DNA from: Lingula anatina
Lineage: Eukaryota; Brachiopoda; Lingulata; Lingulida; Lingulidae
Assembly (NCBI RefSeq): GCF_001039355.2
Contig: NW_019773703.1
Span: forward strand, 126,001-186,000
DNA: 60,000 bases
Direction of reading: 5' to 3'
Part shown: positions 35,711-46,743 of the stretch, piece by piece
Layout of the letters: each line of letters begins with the position of its first letter
How positions within the stretch are numbered: position 1 is the stretch's first letter
Position numbers and translations under genes: made by a program
Notes under the pieces: model-generated
Told to the model about the DNA's origin: nothing
The model's input: only the letters and a program-made list of their open reading frames with translations
Database searches by the model: none

Positions 35711-37598
35711 CGCCCAGAAAATCCCCAGACGGGTGATGATGACAAAGAAAAACCTAAGGACCTGTCCATAGGAAACGAATCTTGTCCAGGGAGTGCGACA
35801 AGTGGACAAAAACGAAACTTGGCCTCTGAAAACGTCACTGCCAACAACGACACCAACGCTGATCTTGAGGGAAGTAGCAGATGGAACTATTATCAAAATT
35901 TCTTGGACCTTGCCCAGCCTCTTGGTCCAATGCCACCGCAAGCGCACAGCGGTGGCGGCGGAGATGTAGGAAAATATTCTCAGCAATCGAACGTAACGTC
36001 AAATAACGCGCCATCCAGCACTAATCCCACAGGCCCCAGAACTGTCTTGCCCTTGACAACACACGAACATTCACACCCTGTGTGCCACACCAACCTTTAT
36101 GCTGATTTCAACCTGTACCAGCCCCACCAGACGGCAAATCCGTTCCCCAACTATGGAAACTCTGCAAACGATTACCAATTGCCAAAAGCGGGGTACCATG
36201 GCAGCTTCGCGTATCTGCCACAACAGCTCCAGGGTGCCCCGCCCATGGGACACTCGTACTCCGCCGGTCCTTGGGTGAGGCCGTATTATACCCTTCCAGT
36301 GCGAAAGCGCCCGTACAAAGGTCCGAACGATAATGAAAGTCCCGGAGAGCCAGATAGTAGCACGGGTGCCGCGCCAACCCCAGAACCAAGGGGAGACGGT
36401 AGTACGGATATATGCATGATGCAATATTTTATATATATATTTATTTTCACTCAGAGAAAAAATGTAGAAAGCTGAAGGACAAAGTGGCGATATTTGGCGT
36501 TAGAAAAATATAAGGTGTACTATCCGGGATTTTCCGGCCAAATAGAATTTTCCTCGAAGGAAGTAATTTCTTCCTACTCATTGCTTGACTCATCCCAGCT
36601 CTTGGATTCTATGTTTTATATCATTTTAACTAAATAATTAAGTTCTTAGTGTTTCCAGTGACGTTTTGATCCCCAAGTCTTTTTGTACATTTATAGGAAA
36701 TTTTGACATCAGGTACTTTTAATTGGGAGCTTTATCGTTTTATAATATAAATTGTACAAAAAATTATCTGTATATGTTTAGGTGGCGAATCTCCTCATGG
36801 GCCCTCAGTGTCTAACGTGGGTCCAGTTGCCAGTCTGGGTAGTGCCATGACCCAACGAACAGGGCCCTATACCAGAGGACGAAGAGTCTGTTTTTCTACA
36901 TCCCAAATACAAGAACTCGAAAAGAGTTTCCTTAAAAGCCAGTACTGCAATACAGATGAACGCAAATTGCTGGCAGAAAAGCTGGAACTTAACGAGACCC
37001 AGGTATCTTATAAAATTTTTAATTTTTCATTTAATGTTTACTTTAAATTATACATGATCATCTGAACTCACTGTGTATCTACATGTGATTTTTGTTTAAT
37101 GTATTTTTCCAGATCAAAAACTGGTTTCAGAATCGCCGCAGCAAAGAGAAACGCCGACAGAAGAAAGAAGTGATATTGAGTGCCCTAACTCGCCCCAACA
37201 TCACGCTAGATAGCTGTGGACCAGAATTGCCTGACGTTCGCATACCATCCCAAGATAAAACGCATACCCCTCCTCCTACTCCACCAACGCCACCGCCGTC
37301 ATCAGTGCCTACGGCTGAACCTTATCCCACCGTCATGCCACCGTGGTCGTACCACCAGTATCCGCAGTCTGTCATGCCCGGGTGTGGTATGGTTACTCAG
37401 CCTTCGCCTGCCGCTTGGAACCCACAACCAGTAGGGATGTTCGGACCAGGGGGATTTCACAACCCGTACGCTGTGTGCTACCCGGGGTATCCATACCTAC
37501 AGGTCGATCATTACAGATCACAGATGGCCTCTGACCAAGAGCCGAAAGTGAAAGATGATTCCACAGAGCGGGCTGATGTGAAGAAGGAAACTGCCTAA
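35537..37598 (+). CDS. Divergent homeodomain transcription factor (family unassigned)
   Basis: Three exons: 35537-36398, 36782-37002, 37113-37598 (TAA), in phase, 522 aa. The homeodomain is at about residues 318-377 and has the standard 60 positions: Arg5, Phe8, ELEKSF (Leu16, Phe20), Tyr25, Trp48, Phe49, Gln50, Asn51 and Arg53 are all present. An intron splits it between positions 44 and 45. Position 47 is Asn (IKNWFQNRR) where most families have Ile, Val or Thr, and the end reads SKEKR with Glu56. The long N-terminal part is low-complexity and Asn/Pro/Gly/Tyr-rich, with SYSAGPWVRPYY and a basic LPVRKRPYK motif. The C-terminal tail is Pro/Tyr-rich (PPPTPPTPPPSS) and ends acidic and basic. 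It looks like an ANTP-class gene. Partial likenesses to Hhex (RF/FS..Q..ELEK.F, ER..LA), to Cdx (KER/KEK ending, 44/45 intron) and to rough (ETQIK) do not settle the family. Nuclear DNA-binding function is inferred from the domain. Confidence 0.85.
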
Positions 37599-38151
37599 GA
37601 CATTTGTTAAAAATAGGTAATCTACTCAAGTATCAAAGAAGAAAACGGTGCTAGCTGTTACCTGTATACCTAAACTCTAAATAACTTCTGCACAAGTCCG
37701 GTTAAGATGGTAGGCCAACTCTGCGTCAAAAGCATCAAAAAAGCGGATTTTGAATTGTAATGATATGTTTGAGTATTGTTTCTATCTCTGTTTTTAAGTA
37801 GTATTAACGATTAGTAGGCCTACTGTACATACATTTGTCAAGTTGAATTTCGTCGTATTGGAGAAGCGATTGCGCATTTCACATGTATGCATTTTGAATA
37901 GAACATTAGGCAGTGCATTTTAATCTGTAGTGTTTGTTTTACAAAATTAGCTTAGAATTAGATCTTACAAGATTTGAGAGCGGATATTCATATTGTATTT
38001 TGCCAAATTATATTATAGGCCCTATGCAAATTAGAAAGCTAAGACCTTAGTAAAGCAATGGTAAAACGATCTAAAAAGTGTTTGTTTTTATTTTGTGCAC
38101 GTTCTGTCGACACAAACTGTCCTGTAAATGTATGGTATGTTGAAAAAAGTA

Positions 38152-38157
38152 AATAAA
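38152..38157 (+). terminator. Candidate polyadenylation signal for the homeobox gene
   Basis: AATAAA in AGTAAATAAAGACTTGTG, followed by a GT-containing element. Confidence 0.5.
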
Positions 38158-38649
38158 GACTTGTGATCTGATTACCACGCTTAATTATTTGGTAATTATA
38201 AGTTTTGATTATTCTGAAAGTGATCAGAAATTAAAAGATCGGTTCATAAAAAGGCCTGAAAAGCCTAGTCTGCATTGACTTAAAAAGCACCTGTTAACTT
38301 CGCTGAAACTTGCCTTTTACACCTTTTGATGAATTTATTCTTGGAAACGAGGATTAGATTGCCCTTTAAACACAATTTTATTTACATGGTGAGTTTTTGA
38401 AGATTTCCTTCGGTCATAATTTCAATTAAAATAGATCTACAACTTTCAATTTAAAAAGCTGCTCAAAGATTATAATGACATTTACTAAAACGGGCATGTA
38501 GAAACGGTAATACTTAAATCAATGCCTCGTTAGCCCTTCCTACTTCAGGATTATCTATTTCAGCATTATTGTAACCATTCTGGCCCACAGCTATCTAGCG
38601 AGATGTTGGACCGTTTATACTGCGCCCGTGCCAGTGTATAAACTTTACA

Positions 38650-38657
38650 CCAATCAG
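38650..38657 (+). promoter_or_regulatory. CCAAT box upstream of RMND5
   Basis: CCAATCAG about 45 bases before the RMND5 ATG, the consensus NF-Y core. In an otherwise GC-richer short stretch with no TATA box. The function is inferred. Confidence 0.35.
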
Positions 38658-38701
38658 ACTAGTACGAAATTTTTGTGCGGGATCGCTACTGAAGGAAAAC
38701 A

Positions 38702-41700
38702 ATGGATGCTTGTCAAGCTGTTGAAAGAGAAGTCGACAAAGTTTTATCGAAATTTAACTCACTGGAACAGCAAACAACGAAAACCTTAAGTGATTTAATT
38801 TCAAGTATACAAGGAATTCAAGCCGAACTAGACTCAGGTACGTAATAGTAAAGGTGATTGCATTTCATTCGAAAGTAAAGATTACTTGCCTCACAAAGTT
38901 ACAGCGTGTACACTGTTACAAACACCCCCCCCCCCAAACAGAAACACAAAGACATTCACGAATCCACGTACCATAAACATATATACTATGCATCTACGTA
39001 TTGCCCTTGCATTGAAATATTATTGTAGTTTCACAGCCATGTAAATAAAATTGGAAACTTTGAACAGTTCCAGAAGACACCGAGATATCCACAGCACAGA
39101 CCATACTTTTAGCACAGAATTCAAGGAAGATAAAAGATGCTGTGAGTAAAGTGAGCACAGAACATAAAGACCTCCACAGTAGTGTATCCAAAGTAGGAAA
39201 AGCAGTGGACAGGGTATGTATCATTTTTTTAATATGACTGGGTTCCCATACCTAGATCAATCTAACAGGATCGATCCATCTCCAAGGGGTTTCTCGCTAA
39301 ATTGCTTTCAGGTTAAGGGGATTCGATGTCTGGCACGTCTACTGAAGCTGCTAAATGATAATTAGTTACTCCCTAGCAGCTTCAGTTGGCGTGACAGACA
39401 TCTAAGCCACTTGAGTTAATTGCAATTTAGGGAGAATCCCCTGGGAGATAGATCGATCCAAAATTAGTATGATGGAGTCTGGGAATGGTCCCTAAAAGTC
39501 TTTTTTCTATAAATTTTTTTAAAAAAAGTTTCAGAAACAAATTAGATGTGCCTAAGTAATAACCCAGTTTGTTAAAAATAAGACAAGGGACTATTTTATA
39601 CATCACATTAGGTTTTTTTAACCTGTGTAACATCGTTTTATTTTTGTTTTTGTTTTATAATTTGCTATACATATTATACATTTTTTCATTTGTTTTCAGA
39701 ATTTCCCATCAGATTTCAGTGCAGTTATAAATGAAGAGGCTCTGAAAGGTGAACAGAAGGCAAAACTTATCAATGAAGTAATATGTGAACATTTTCTCAG
39801 ACAGGGAATGCTGGATATTGCAGAGGAGCTGATGCATGTGAGTATATGTGTTATGATCTAAATGGACTTTATTGTAAAACAGGGTTTTTGAACTGCTAGC
39901 TGCAAAAGTTCAATGACTTATAAGAGAAAGAAGTTACAACATCATAAAGTTGTATATTATAATTTAACACAAAACATCTATATTTTAGTGTCTTATATGA
40001 TTATCATTTTCTTTTTAAATGTCTTTCTTAACTTCAAACATGATTGTTTTGGAGGATTGTTTTAGGTTTGAAATCTTTGATGTAAAATGTTGGAATAATT
40101 TAGAGAGCAGTTTCTTTTAGTTTATAGTAAGATGCCCTAAACAAAATTTTCTTTTATTTTAGGAATCTCACTTGAATATAGATGAAAGTCAAAAGGAGCC
40201 ATTCCTGGAGTTGCATCGAATCTTGGATGGATTAAAACACAGAAATTTAGAACCAGCTATAGGGTATTTCTTTCTTTCTTTCTTAATTCGTAATGACAAA
40301 TGCATGTCTGTAGCCTATATTTATGTCAAAATATCAGTATGGTAATATGGTATTAAATATATGGTAATTTGCAGCATTTATATACTTGTAAGACAATCCA
40401 TATCAGACATGCTTTGGCGGCTAGTACTAGAGAATGCCTTCTTGTTACTAGATTAATATTGCTCTTTTCTAAAACAATCCAGCATAAAGTAAAATGTTCT
40501 TTATCTAGAGTGGATACTTTCATCCTTTCAGATGGGCTCACACCAACAGGGCAGCTTTGCAATCACAGAACAGCTCTCTGGAATTTAAACTTCACAGATT
40601 GAAGTTTATAAGTCTTCTTTTAGAGGGACCAGAGAGTCAGCAAAAAGCACTTTTATATGCCAAAAACTTTGCACCCTTTGCCTACAGTAATCCCAGAGGT
40701 AAGATATCTCAGCTACTGTGTTCATTCATAGATTTCTAGAAATCATATTCTCACAGTAAAGTTTTTTCCAGTTATATGTGCATAGATATTTAGTAAATGA
40801 GCAGCAACGTTTGTTGTTGATTTCTTAGCCAGTAGTTGTATCATTAAATGATTAATAATTGTTAATCATAGTCTGCATGTCTGCCACTGTAATCCCCAAC
40901 ATGTGAATTATGCTTGGTTTTATTTCAGATGTGCAGATTCTGATGGGCAGCCTCCTTTTCATCCGGCAGGGAATCCAAAACTCTCCATATGCATTTCTGC
41001 TTGACCCAGTCCAGTGGGATGAGATATGTGATGTCTTCACCAGGGATGCATGTGCTTTATTAGGCTTGTCTGTGGAGAGTCCTCTCAGCGTGGGGTATGT
41101 GGTCATATGTATATCAATTTTATCTGTATAATACTTGCTCTGCAGTTTTGCCAAGAAAACTGCAAAAATTATATCTAAAAGCTATCTACTAGGAAGATGT
41201 TAAATTAATATTCAGTCATAGTGGGTAAAATAATCTGCTGTCTATTTTTCTAATGTTATATTAAATGATACTTATTTTAAGTCTTTCTCATGTCTTTTAA
41301 TTCTAAAACCCAGCATGTAAGTATAGCTGTAGAATGTGGGTACATCTTTCTCTATGATTGTTTATTTCAGTGTGCAGGCAGGTTGCACTGCACTCCCTCC
41401 TCTACTTAACATCAAGCAGGTGATGCAGCAGAGACAATGTACAGGGGTTTGGAGTGCTAAAGACGAACTGCCAGTAAGTTTCCTGTCTCATTTCCACCCC
41501 TCCCCACACACACACACACAAACATGCACACAGAGATGCAATTGTGGACACACAACACATAAACACACACACATAATGCCAGAAGTTGTTCAATTTTTTT
41601 TTAAATTCTAATGTGTGCTCTCATTGCAAGTCTGTTAAATAGTTTCAAATATGTAAGTTTTAGCTTAAAATATTGATGCTGTTAAATTGATTAATTTTGA

Positions 41701-42163
41701 TGATTCATATCACCTAGGTGGAGATAGACCTTGGACCAGAGAGACGTTACCACTCCATATTTGCCTGTCCAATCCTGCGACAACAGAGCAATGACTCCAA
41801 TCCACCATCAAGACTCATTTGTGGCCATGTGATCTCAAGAGATGCTCTCAATAAGCTTGCCAATGCAAATAAGTGAGTCTAAACTAAACATAGATATCAA
41901 TTTCCTAAACAAGGCAATTAAGCTTTCATAGAGACAGATGTGTAGAAGTAAGAACTCCTGGCAAGGTCTGTGTATAATTTGGCCAATCTTGAGACACATT
42001 TCTTACATTTAATGTTCTCAGTTTGCACACTGCCTGCAATACCCTTTCACTAAAGATATTTACCTCTATTATTTAAGTTGGCATTCCATATTTTTCCAGG
42101 GTGAAATGCCCATACTGTCCAGTGGAGATGAGTCCTGGGGATGTGAAAGAAATCAGATTTTGA
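38702..42163 (+). CDS. RMND5A: RMND5 (RMND5A-like), catalytic RING subunit of the GID/CTLH E3 ligase
   Basis: Nine exons: 38702-38837, 39068-39213, 39700-39837, 40163-40263, 40532-40698, 40929-41094, 41371-41473, 41718-41872, 42100-42163 (TGA). All are in phase, giving 391 aa, the length I recall for human RMND5A. The protein pairs with MAEA in the CTLH (yeast GID) ubiquitin ligase. Seen: an N-terminal helical segment ([11 protein letters not shown]), a LisH motif at about 114-146 ([19 protein letters not shown]), CTLH and CRA regions at about 147-300 ([64 protein letters not shown]). The degenerate RING is at 336-377, with Cys336, Cys354-x-His356 and Cys374-x2-Cys377. The missing second Cys of the first pair is normal for this family. 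A vertebrate A/B distinction may not apply; in an invertebrate this may be the single RMND5. Confidence 0.95.
39237..39494. mobile_element. Foldback element related to the 45948-46600 array
   Basis: Inverted halves: GATCGATCCATCTCC...CTAAATTGC on the left versus GCAATTTAGGGAGAATCCCC...GATCGATCC on the right. Outer TGGGTTCCCATA / TCTGGGAATGGTCCC ends. Lies in RMND5 intron 2. It shares the GACAGACAT(C/T)TAAGCC core with the array elements. Confidence 0.6.
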
Positions 42164-44333
42164 AAAATATGTGGAGCATAGGTTATAGGATGAACTATAG
42201 ATGTTAAAACAGAAACTGTAGAGAAGACCAGTAATAGCGTTGTGAAATGTGATGCATCTGCTGCATAAAAGTAACAGTACTTGTCCCTCTACATTTGAAT
42301 GGACAGCTTTCAGTCTTTTATTTAAAAGGCTACCTCATAACAATAAGTTCTTTTCCCCTTCATAAAACTTTAAAACATCTTTTCATACTCCAATAGTGAG
42401 AAAATGAGATCAGAAGATAACAAAAACTTTAGAATGACCCACGAATGAAGTATGGGTTCATCAATTGACACTGTTCAACAAATTGGGTATTCTTTGTACA
42501 TAGTAATTGTATTTATCATTATCCGAGAAGTAACCTAGGAAGGCCAGTTGGTTTCCGACATAAAATCTTATGAAATTTCACAAACTGCAAAAACCATCAT
42601 CTCATAGGAAGCATGAGGTGTTACTCAGATTTTTATCATTATTACCCAAATATATGGTGTGGAGACAAATCATCTTGATGTATATAAGATTAAAAAATCC
42701 AAGAAATGAAGACAGAAATTTACAGAGATTAAAAGCTGAACATAGTCTAGTCAATTGAGACTGTAGGGTATTCTTTTCTGATGATGACCTATTATTAATG
42801 CCTGATTGGGAGAAGCAAACAGACGACAGTGGCCTTGGATATGATTGTTTTGATAAGCTTTCTGGATGTGACTGAAATAGATGGTAAACATGGCATTAAT
42901 CACGTAGAAGATCAAAGTTCTTTGATAAATTGTTACATTTGGACCAACCTTGTATCACTTGACTCTTCATATTTAAACTTCAAGTGCCACACAGTGGAAG
43001 GATTATTATTAGATAGGAACTGTAATTCAACTTATTTATTGAATGCCTTTGTACATTGTAAGAAAGGGTGTAAATTAAACCATGAATACTTCAACCAGTG
43101 TTGATATTTCTCAGAGTTTATATTATTTTGTTTGATGAAATCCAGTTACACATGCAAGTATCTCCCTTCTCACCTTTCAACTGATGGTTCAAACTGAACA
43201 CAAGTTGCATTTTATTTAAGTTGTTTCCAGCTGTAACTTGCATTTGAATTTTTTTTTTATCTATTCTACAAAGAAAAAGATATATGATATGTTGGTTATT
43301 TTATTTTATTTTCTACTTGTGAACTTATCACAAAGTTCAAGATCCAGATATTCCTCACAAGTTGTTAATAAGTTATTAATGGACCTGTTGAAAAAAACTA
43401 AACTGCAGCTAGTTTTCTACATTAAAAGCTAGCCATACAAACACATATTGCAAACAATTATTTAAAATCTATAATTGTTTGAATATTTTAAGATATCAAG
43501 ATGTCCACAAATAATATTACAATTGTGCATAACAATTTACTTGAATACTGATAGAGGTAAATTCACAACATCACACAAAACACCAGTTTAAAAGGAATGC
43601 TTATGGTACATCAGTTCAATGTCAAAAAACTACAATTAAATATCTACAGTGTTAGGAAAATATTCTTAAATTACATTTAAAGACCTGTCATTTTTAACCA
43701 GTGTATTAATGTGAAAACACATCAAGACATAAATTCAAAACTTAAGTGAACACTCCACATTACCACATATAAACAGAAAATACTTTCAACTAAGTACTGA
43801 ATAATCTGGGCTGTAGGCTGAAGGAAGGAGGGGATTTTTTTGACAAAGATTTTTTAAACTTAAGTCAGCACTTTCCTTTTTCCCAGCTGTCAGTTAGAAA
43901 CCTCTGATTTTCCTTCAGTCAGCATCTAGACAAGTACCAAAGGCAATTGAAAAACCCTGCCTGTATGAATCATGGCCTTCAAGAGCTGTGCCCCCCTCCC
44001 CCTCTGCTTTTTGCTCATCCTATGGCCCAGACATTTGTAGGATAACATTTCAAATGAATCATTCAGCATAAAGAATTTTGCAAATTACGTAAACATAATC
44101 TACTTTGGCACAGAGAAAATTCACTCAATGAACTGTTTCACAGTCAATACAGTTTGTGTTCTCACATTTTCAAATGTCATAAATGAAAGTGCATTGATCA
44201 ACAACAGAATGCTTGTTTATCTAACTGGTAGGTTTTTAATTATCACAGCACTAAATAAGTTGCATTAAATTGAGTTATAATCCATCTTCTGTCCTCTCAC
44301 TTTCATCTCTTTTGAAGCAACCTTAAGTTGAAG
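42164..44333. other. Tail-to-tail intergenic region between RMND5 and FADS6
   Basis: About 2.2 kb presumed to hold both 3' UTRs. AT-rich, with no recognised gene or strong repeat. Short reading frames (for example 42829-43104) lack any recognisable domain. Confidence 0.5.
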
Positions 44334-45410
44334 TTACTGAATACCAACAAAGTGAATAACAGGTGGCAACTTCACCATAAGATCATCATATTTTGAAACA
44401 AAAAAGTTGACTCTTTCCATGTAATCTGCCTCTTGGTATGGCAAACCATTATCCTTTAAGAACTGCTTCACCAGTGGTTTGATCTTCAGGCACATATTAT
44501 CAGAAAGTCTGTTGAACAAGTGGTGCTCAACATGACAACTGATGAGTGAATGCCCAAAACAGTAGTCCAGGATGAGGTTTCGAGACAGATTCAGCACACC
44601 TGTGGACATTTGATAAATCCTTTTTGGGCGGTGCTTTCTGTCGTACATGGGCAATCCTATGTGCTGGAAAATGTTGACATGGATGTAGGGTATGGCCAGC
44701 ACAGCACGGCTTACACACATACACCACAGTGCTCCGGTCCAGGTAAACCCAGAGACATGGACAAGAATGTAGGCATTTATCACCAGGCCGGCTGTCATCA
44801 CAGGAAGCCAGCGCAAAATCTTTAGCCATCGTCCCCAGAGTAACACTAAAGAAATGAACGGGGTCAGGGCAGGTAATGCCAGTGGAGCCAAAAACATGTA
44901 AATGTAGCATGGGAGAAATGGTGCTCTCCAGGAACTAGAGTCCCCAAGTCCTATGATATTTGTATGTGGATGGTGTATTTTGACGTGAATTTCCATGCCC
45001 ATTTCGTCAGAAAATGATCCACAAAGCTCACCGAAGAAAATTCGCCAGAACACACCCCATTTCTTCGAGACGCACATTGCATTATGTACGACCAGGTGTC
45101 CACATTTGTTGGCAAGCAGTGCATGGACACAGCCGACGATGAACATCCCAAGGAGGAAAAGAATGGGATTATATGACCTTAACAACAGCCAACCGACGGG
45201 GAGGCAGGCAAATCCGCAGAGAGTGATCATCCAATCGACACCATAAAGATCCCACCAAGAACTGTTTTTGACCACATCGTCGACTTTTCTCTTAAGGTCG
45301 GCGTAGTTGGGTAGTTCCCTGAGTTTAACAAATACTTCTTGGTAATCACTGTAGCTGGTTATTTGTCCATTTGCTGCTGCCATTGTCAGATCTGTCAGCT
45401 GTTTTCGCAA
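44334..45410 (-). CDS. FADS6: FADS6-like fatty acid desaturase, single exon
   Basis: Uninterrupted 358-codon frame on the minus strand. A second Met at residue 10 is an alternative start. It belongs to the membrane di-iron fatty acid desaturase/hydroxylase superfamily. Histidine boxes: H105-LVV-H109; HVKIHH at 142-147 with NIIGLGDSSSWR following; HVNIFQH at 244-250; HVEHH at 293-297 (typical front-end desaturases have QxxHH). Several hydrophobic spans occur at about 60-100, 165-195 and 200-240. The segments YMFLAPLALP, FQHIGLPM, GVLNLSRNLILDY, FGHSLISCHVEHHLF and LSDNMCLKIKP, and the Val-Gly-Ile-Gln end, are strongly FADS6-like; length is like human FADS6. There is no N-terminal cytochrome b5 domain, also as in FADS6. 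Substrate is unknown. The absence of introns contrasts with all other genes in the window. Confidence 0.93.
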   Translation of the reverse strand: MRKQLTDLTMAAANGQITSYSDYQEVFVKLRELPNYADLKRKVDDVVKNSSWWDLYGVDWMITLCGFACLPVGWLLLRSYNPILFLLGMFIVGCVHALLANKCGHLVVHNAMCVSKKWGVFWRIFFGELCGSFSDEMGMEIHVKIHHPHTNIIGLGDSSSWRAPFLPCYIYMFLAPLALPALTPFISLVLLWGRWLKILRWLPVMTAGLVINAYILVHVSGFTWTGALWCMCVSRAVLAIPYIHVNIFQHIGLPMYDRKHRPKRIYQMSTGVLNLSRNLILDYCFGHSLISCHVEHHLFNRLSDNMCLKIKPLVKQFLKDNGLPYQEADYMERVNFFVSKYDDLMVKLPPVIHFVGIQ

Positions 45411-46743
45411 ATGTCAAATTCTTTTGGTTTGCGGTGAACGAATTATTTTTTCTCCAACTATACCCTCATTTTCAAGATGCGAACAAATTATATGTCTTTT
45501 TCAAAACGAGGTTGAGGCTGGATACGAGAAAATCAAAAAGTCCAAAGTTCTCTCAAGATAAGCTTACATTATTTTTGTGATACATTCTTCACTGGCTTAA
45601 GGTTGTTTATTATTTTATTTATTTAAAGTAAGCTAGTGTAAATATAATGTTAATTTTTTTTTTGAAATTCATCAGAAAATTAATTGGTTGCGTTATAAAT
45701 GTGATATCGATGTGACTTAGTTGCTCTTTTCGTGGCACCTGCAAGATTAAAGTGGGATTTAAATGGGTAAGAGGTACAGTTTTCCTTACAAAACCAGTTG
45801 TTGGTTTCCGCACTCATGGTATATCCAAATAACACAATGTTTTAAATAAAATGTTAACTTCTGGGTTTTTCTTATGTTTTCAATGTCATCTGAGGTACTA
45901 GCAAGGGGGGGGGGGGGAGGTATATGTAGGGTACGTAGGGAAGGCTAAGACTGCATTCTCACAGTTTTAGATCGATCCATTTGGATCGACCAAACTCCCT
46001 GGTGGTTCATGCTAAATTGCTGTCAGCTGAGTGCGCACGGAAGTTAATTACCCTCTTACAGATTTTAGTAGGCGGGACAGACATTTAAGCTGGCTAAGCT
46101 GACAGTAATCTAGTACACGTGAGACTCCCCATGGGGATAGATTGATCTAAAATCTGTGGGAATGCAGTCTAAGAGACCATTCCCACAGTTTTTGGATTGA
46201 TCTAAATTGCCATTAACTTAACTGGCTTAAATGTCTGTCATGCCTAGTAAAGCTGTTAGGGGGTAATTATCTTTACCCTAGCTAATTCGGTATGCGTGAC
46301 AGACATTTAAGCCTCTTGAGCTGATAGCAATTTAGTGGGAACCCCCAGGGAATTCGGTTGATCCAGATGGATTGATCTAAGACTGTATTCCTAGAGATTT
46401 AGATCGATCCATTTGGATCTGGGGATCTAACTCCCTGGGGGTTCAAGCTAAATTGCTGTCAGCCGAGCGCACACCAAAGTTAATTACCCCCTTACAGCTT
46501 TTAGTAGGCGGGACAGACATTTAAGCCTGTTAAGCTGACACCAATCTAGTGAGACTCCCCAAGGGGATAAATCGATCTGAATACTATGGGAATGGGGTCT
46601 AAGTATGGGAATCCAGTTTAAATCATGCGTTAATGTTTTCTTTGACATGTGCCATTTGTCTGTTCTTTTCACAGCTTTTCTGTCATGTCTTTTATTTATA
46701 GCTCACAAATTCAGAGGAGTGTGACATATATGATATATATCTC
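45411..46743. promoter_or_regulatory. Head-to-head intergenic region between FADS6 and UROS with a foldback array
   Basis: 1.3 kb between divergent coding starts, so both promoters should be here. About half of it (45948-46600) is three adjacent foldback elements. An acceptor-like TTTATTTATAG ends at 46701 with an open frame into the UROS ATG, suggesting a 5' UTR exon or an N-terminal extension. Confidence 0.45.
45948..46600. mobile_element. Array of three foldback elements of about 220 bp
   Basis: Units about 45948-46170, 46174-46379 and 46380-46600. Complete units start AGACTGCATTC-like and end in GAATGCAGTCT-like sequence. Inside are paired GATCGATCC and CTAAATTGCTGTCAGC blocks around a core GTTAATTACCC..TTTTAGTAGGCGGGACAGACA. 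Units one and three are more alike than unit two, which has a shortened right end and is fused to unit three. Likely nested or serial insertions of one MITE family. Confidence 0.65.

Larger units (their letters stand above)
37599..38701. other. 3' UTR of the homeobox gene and RMND5 promoter region
   Basis: AATAAA at 38152-38157 ends a plausible UTR of about 560 bases. The remaining 500 bases up to the RMND5 start presumably hold its promoter. Confidence 0.5.

Noticed and set aside
35600-36424. Several long minus-strand frames opposite homeobox exon 1
   Set aside because: Shadows of the codon-biased, GC-richer exon 1 on the other strand; no domain and inconsistent with the spliced plus-strand gene.
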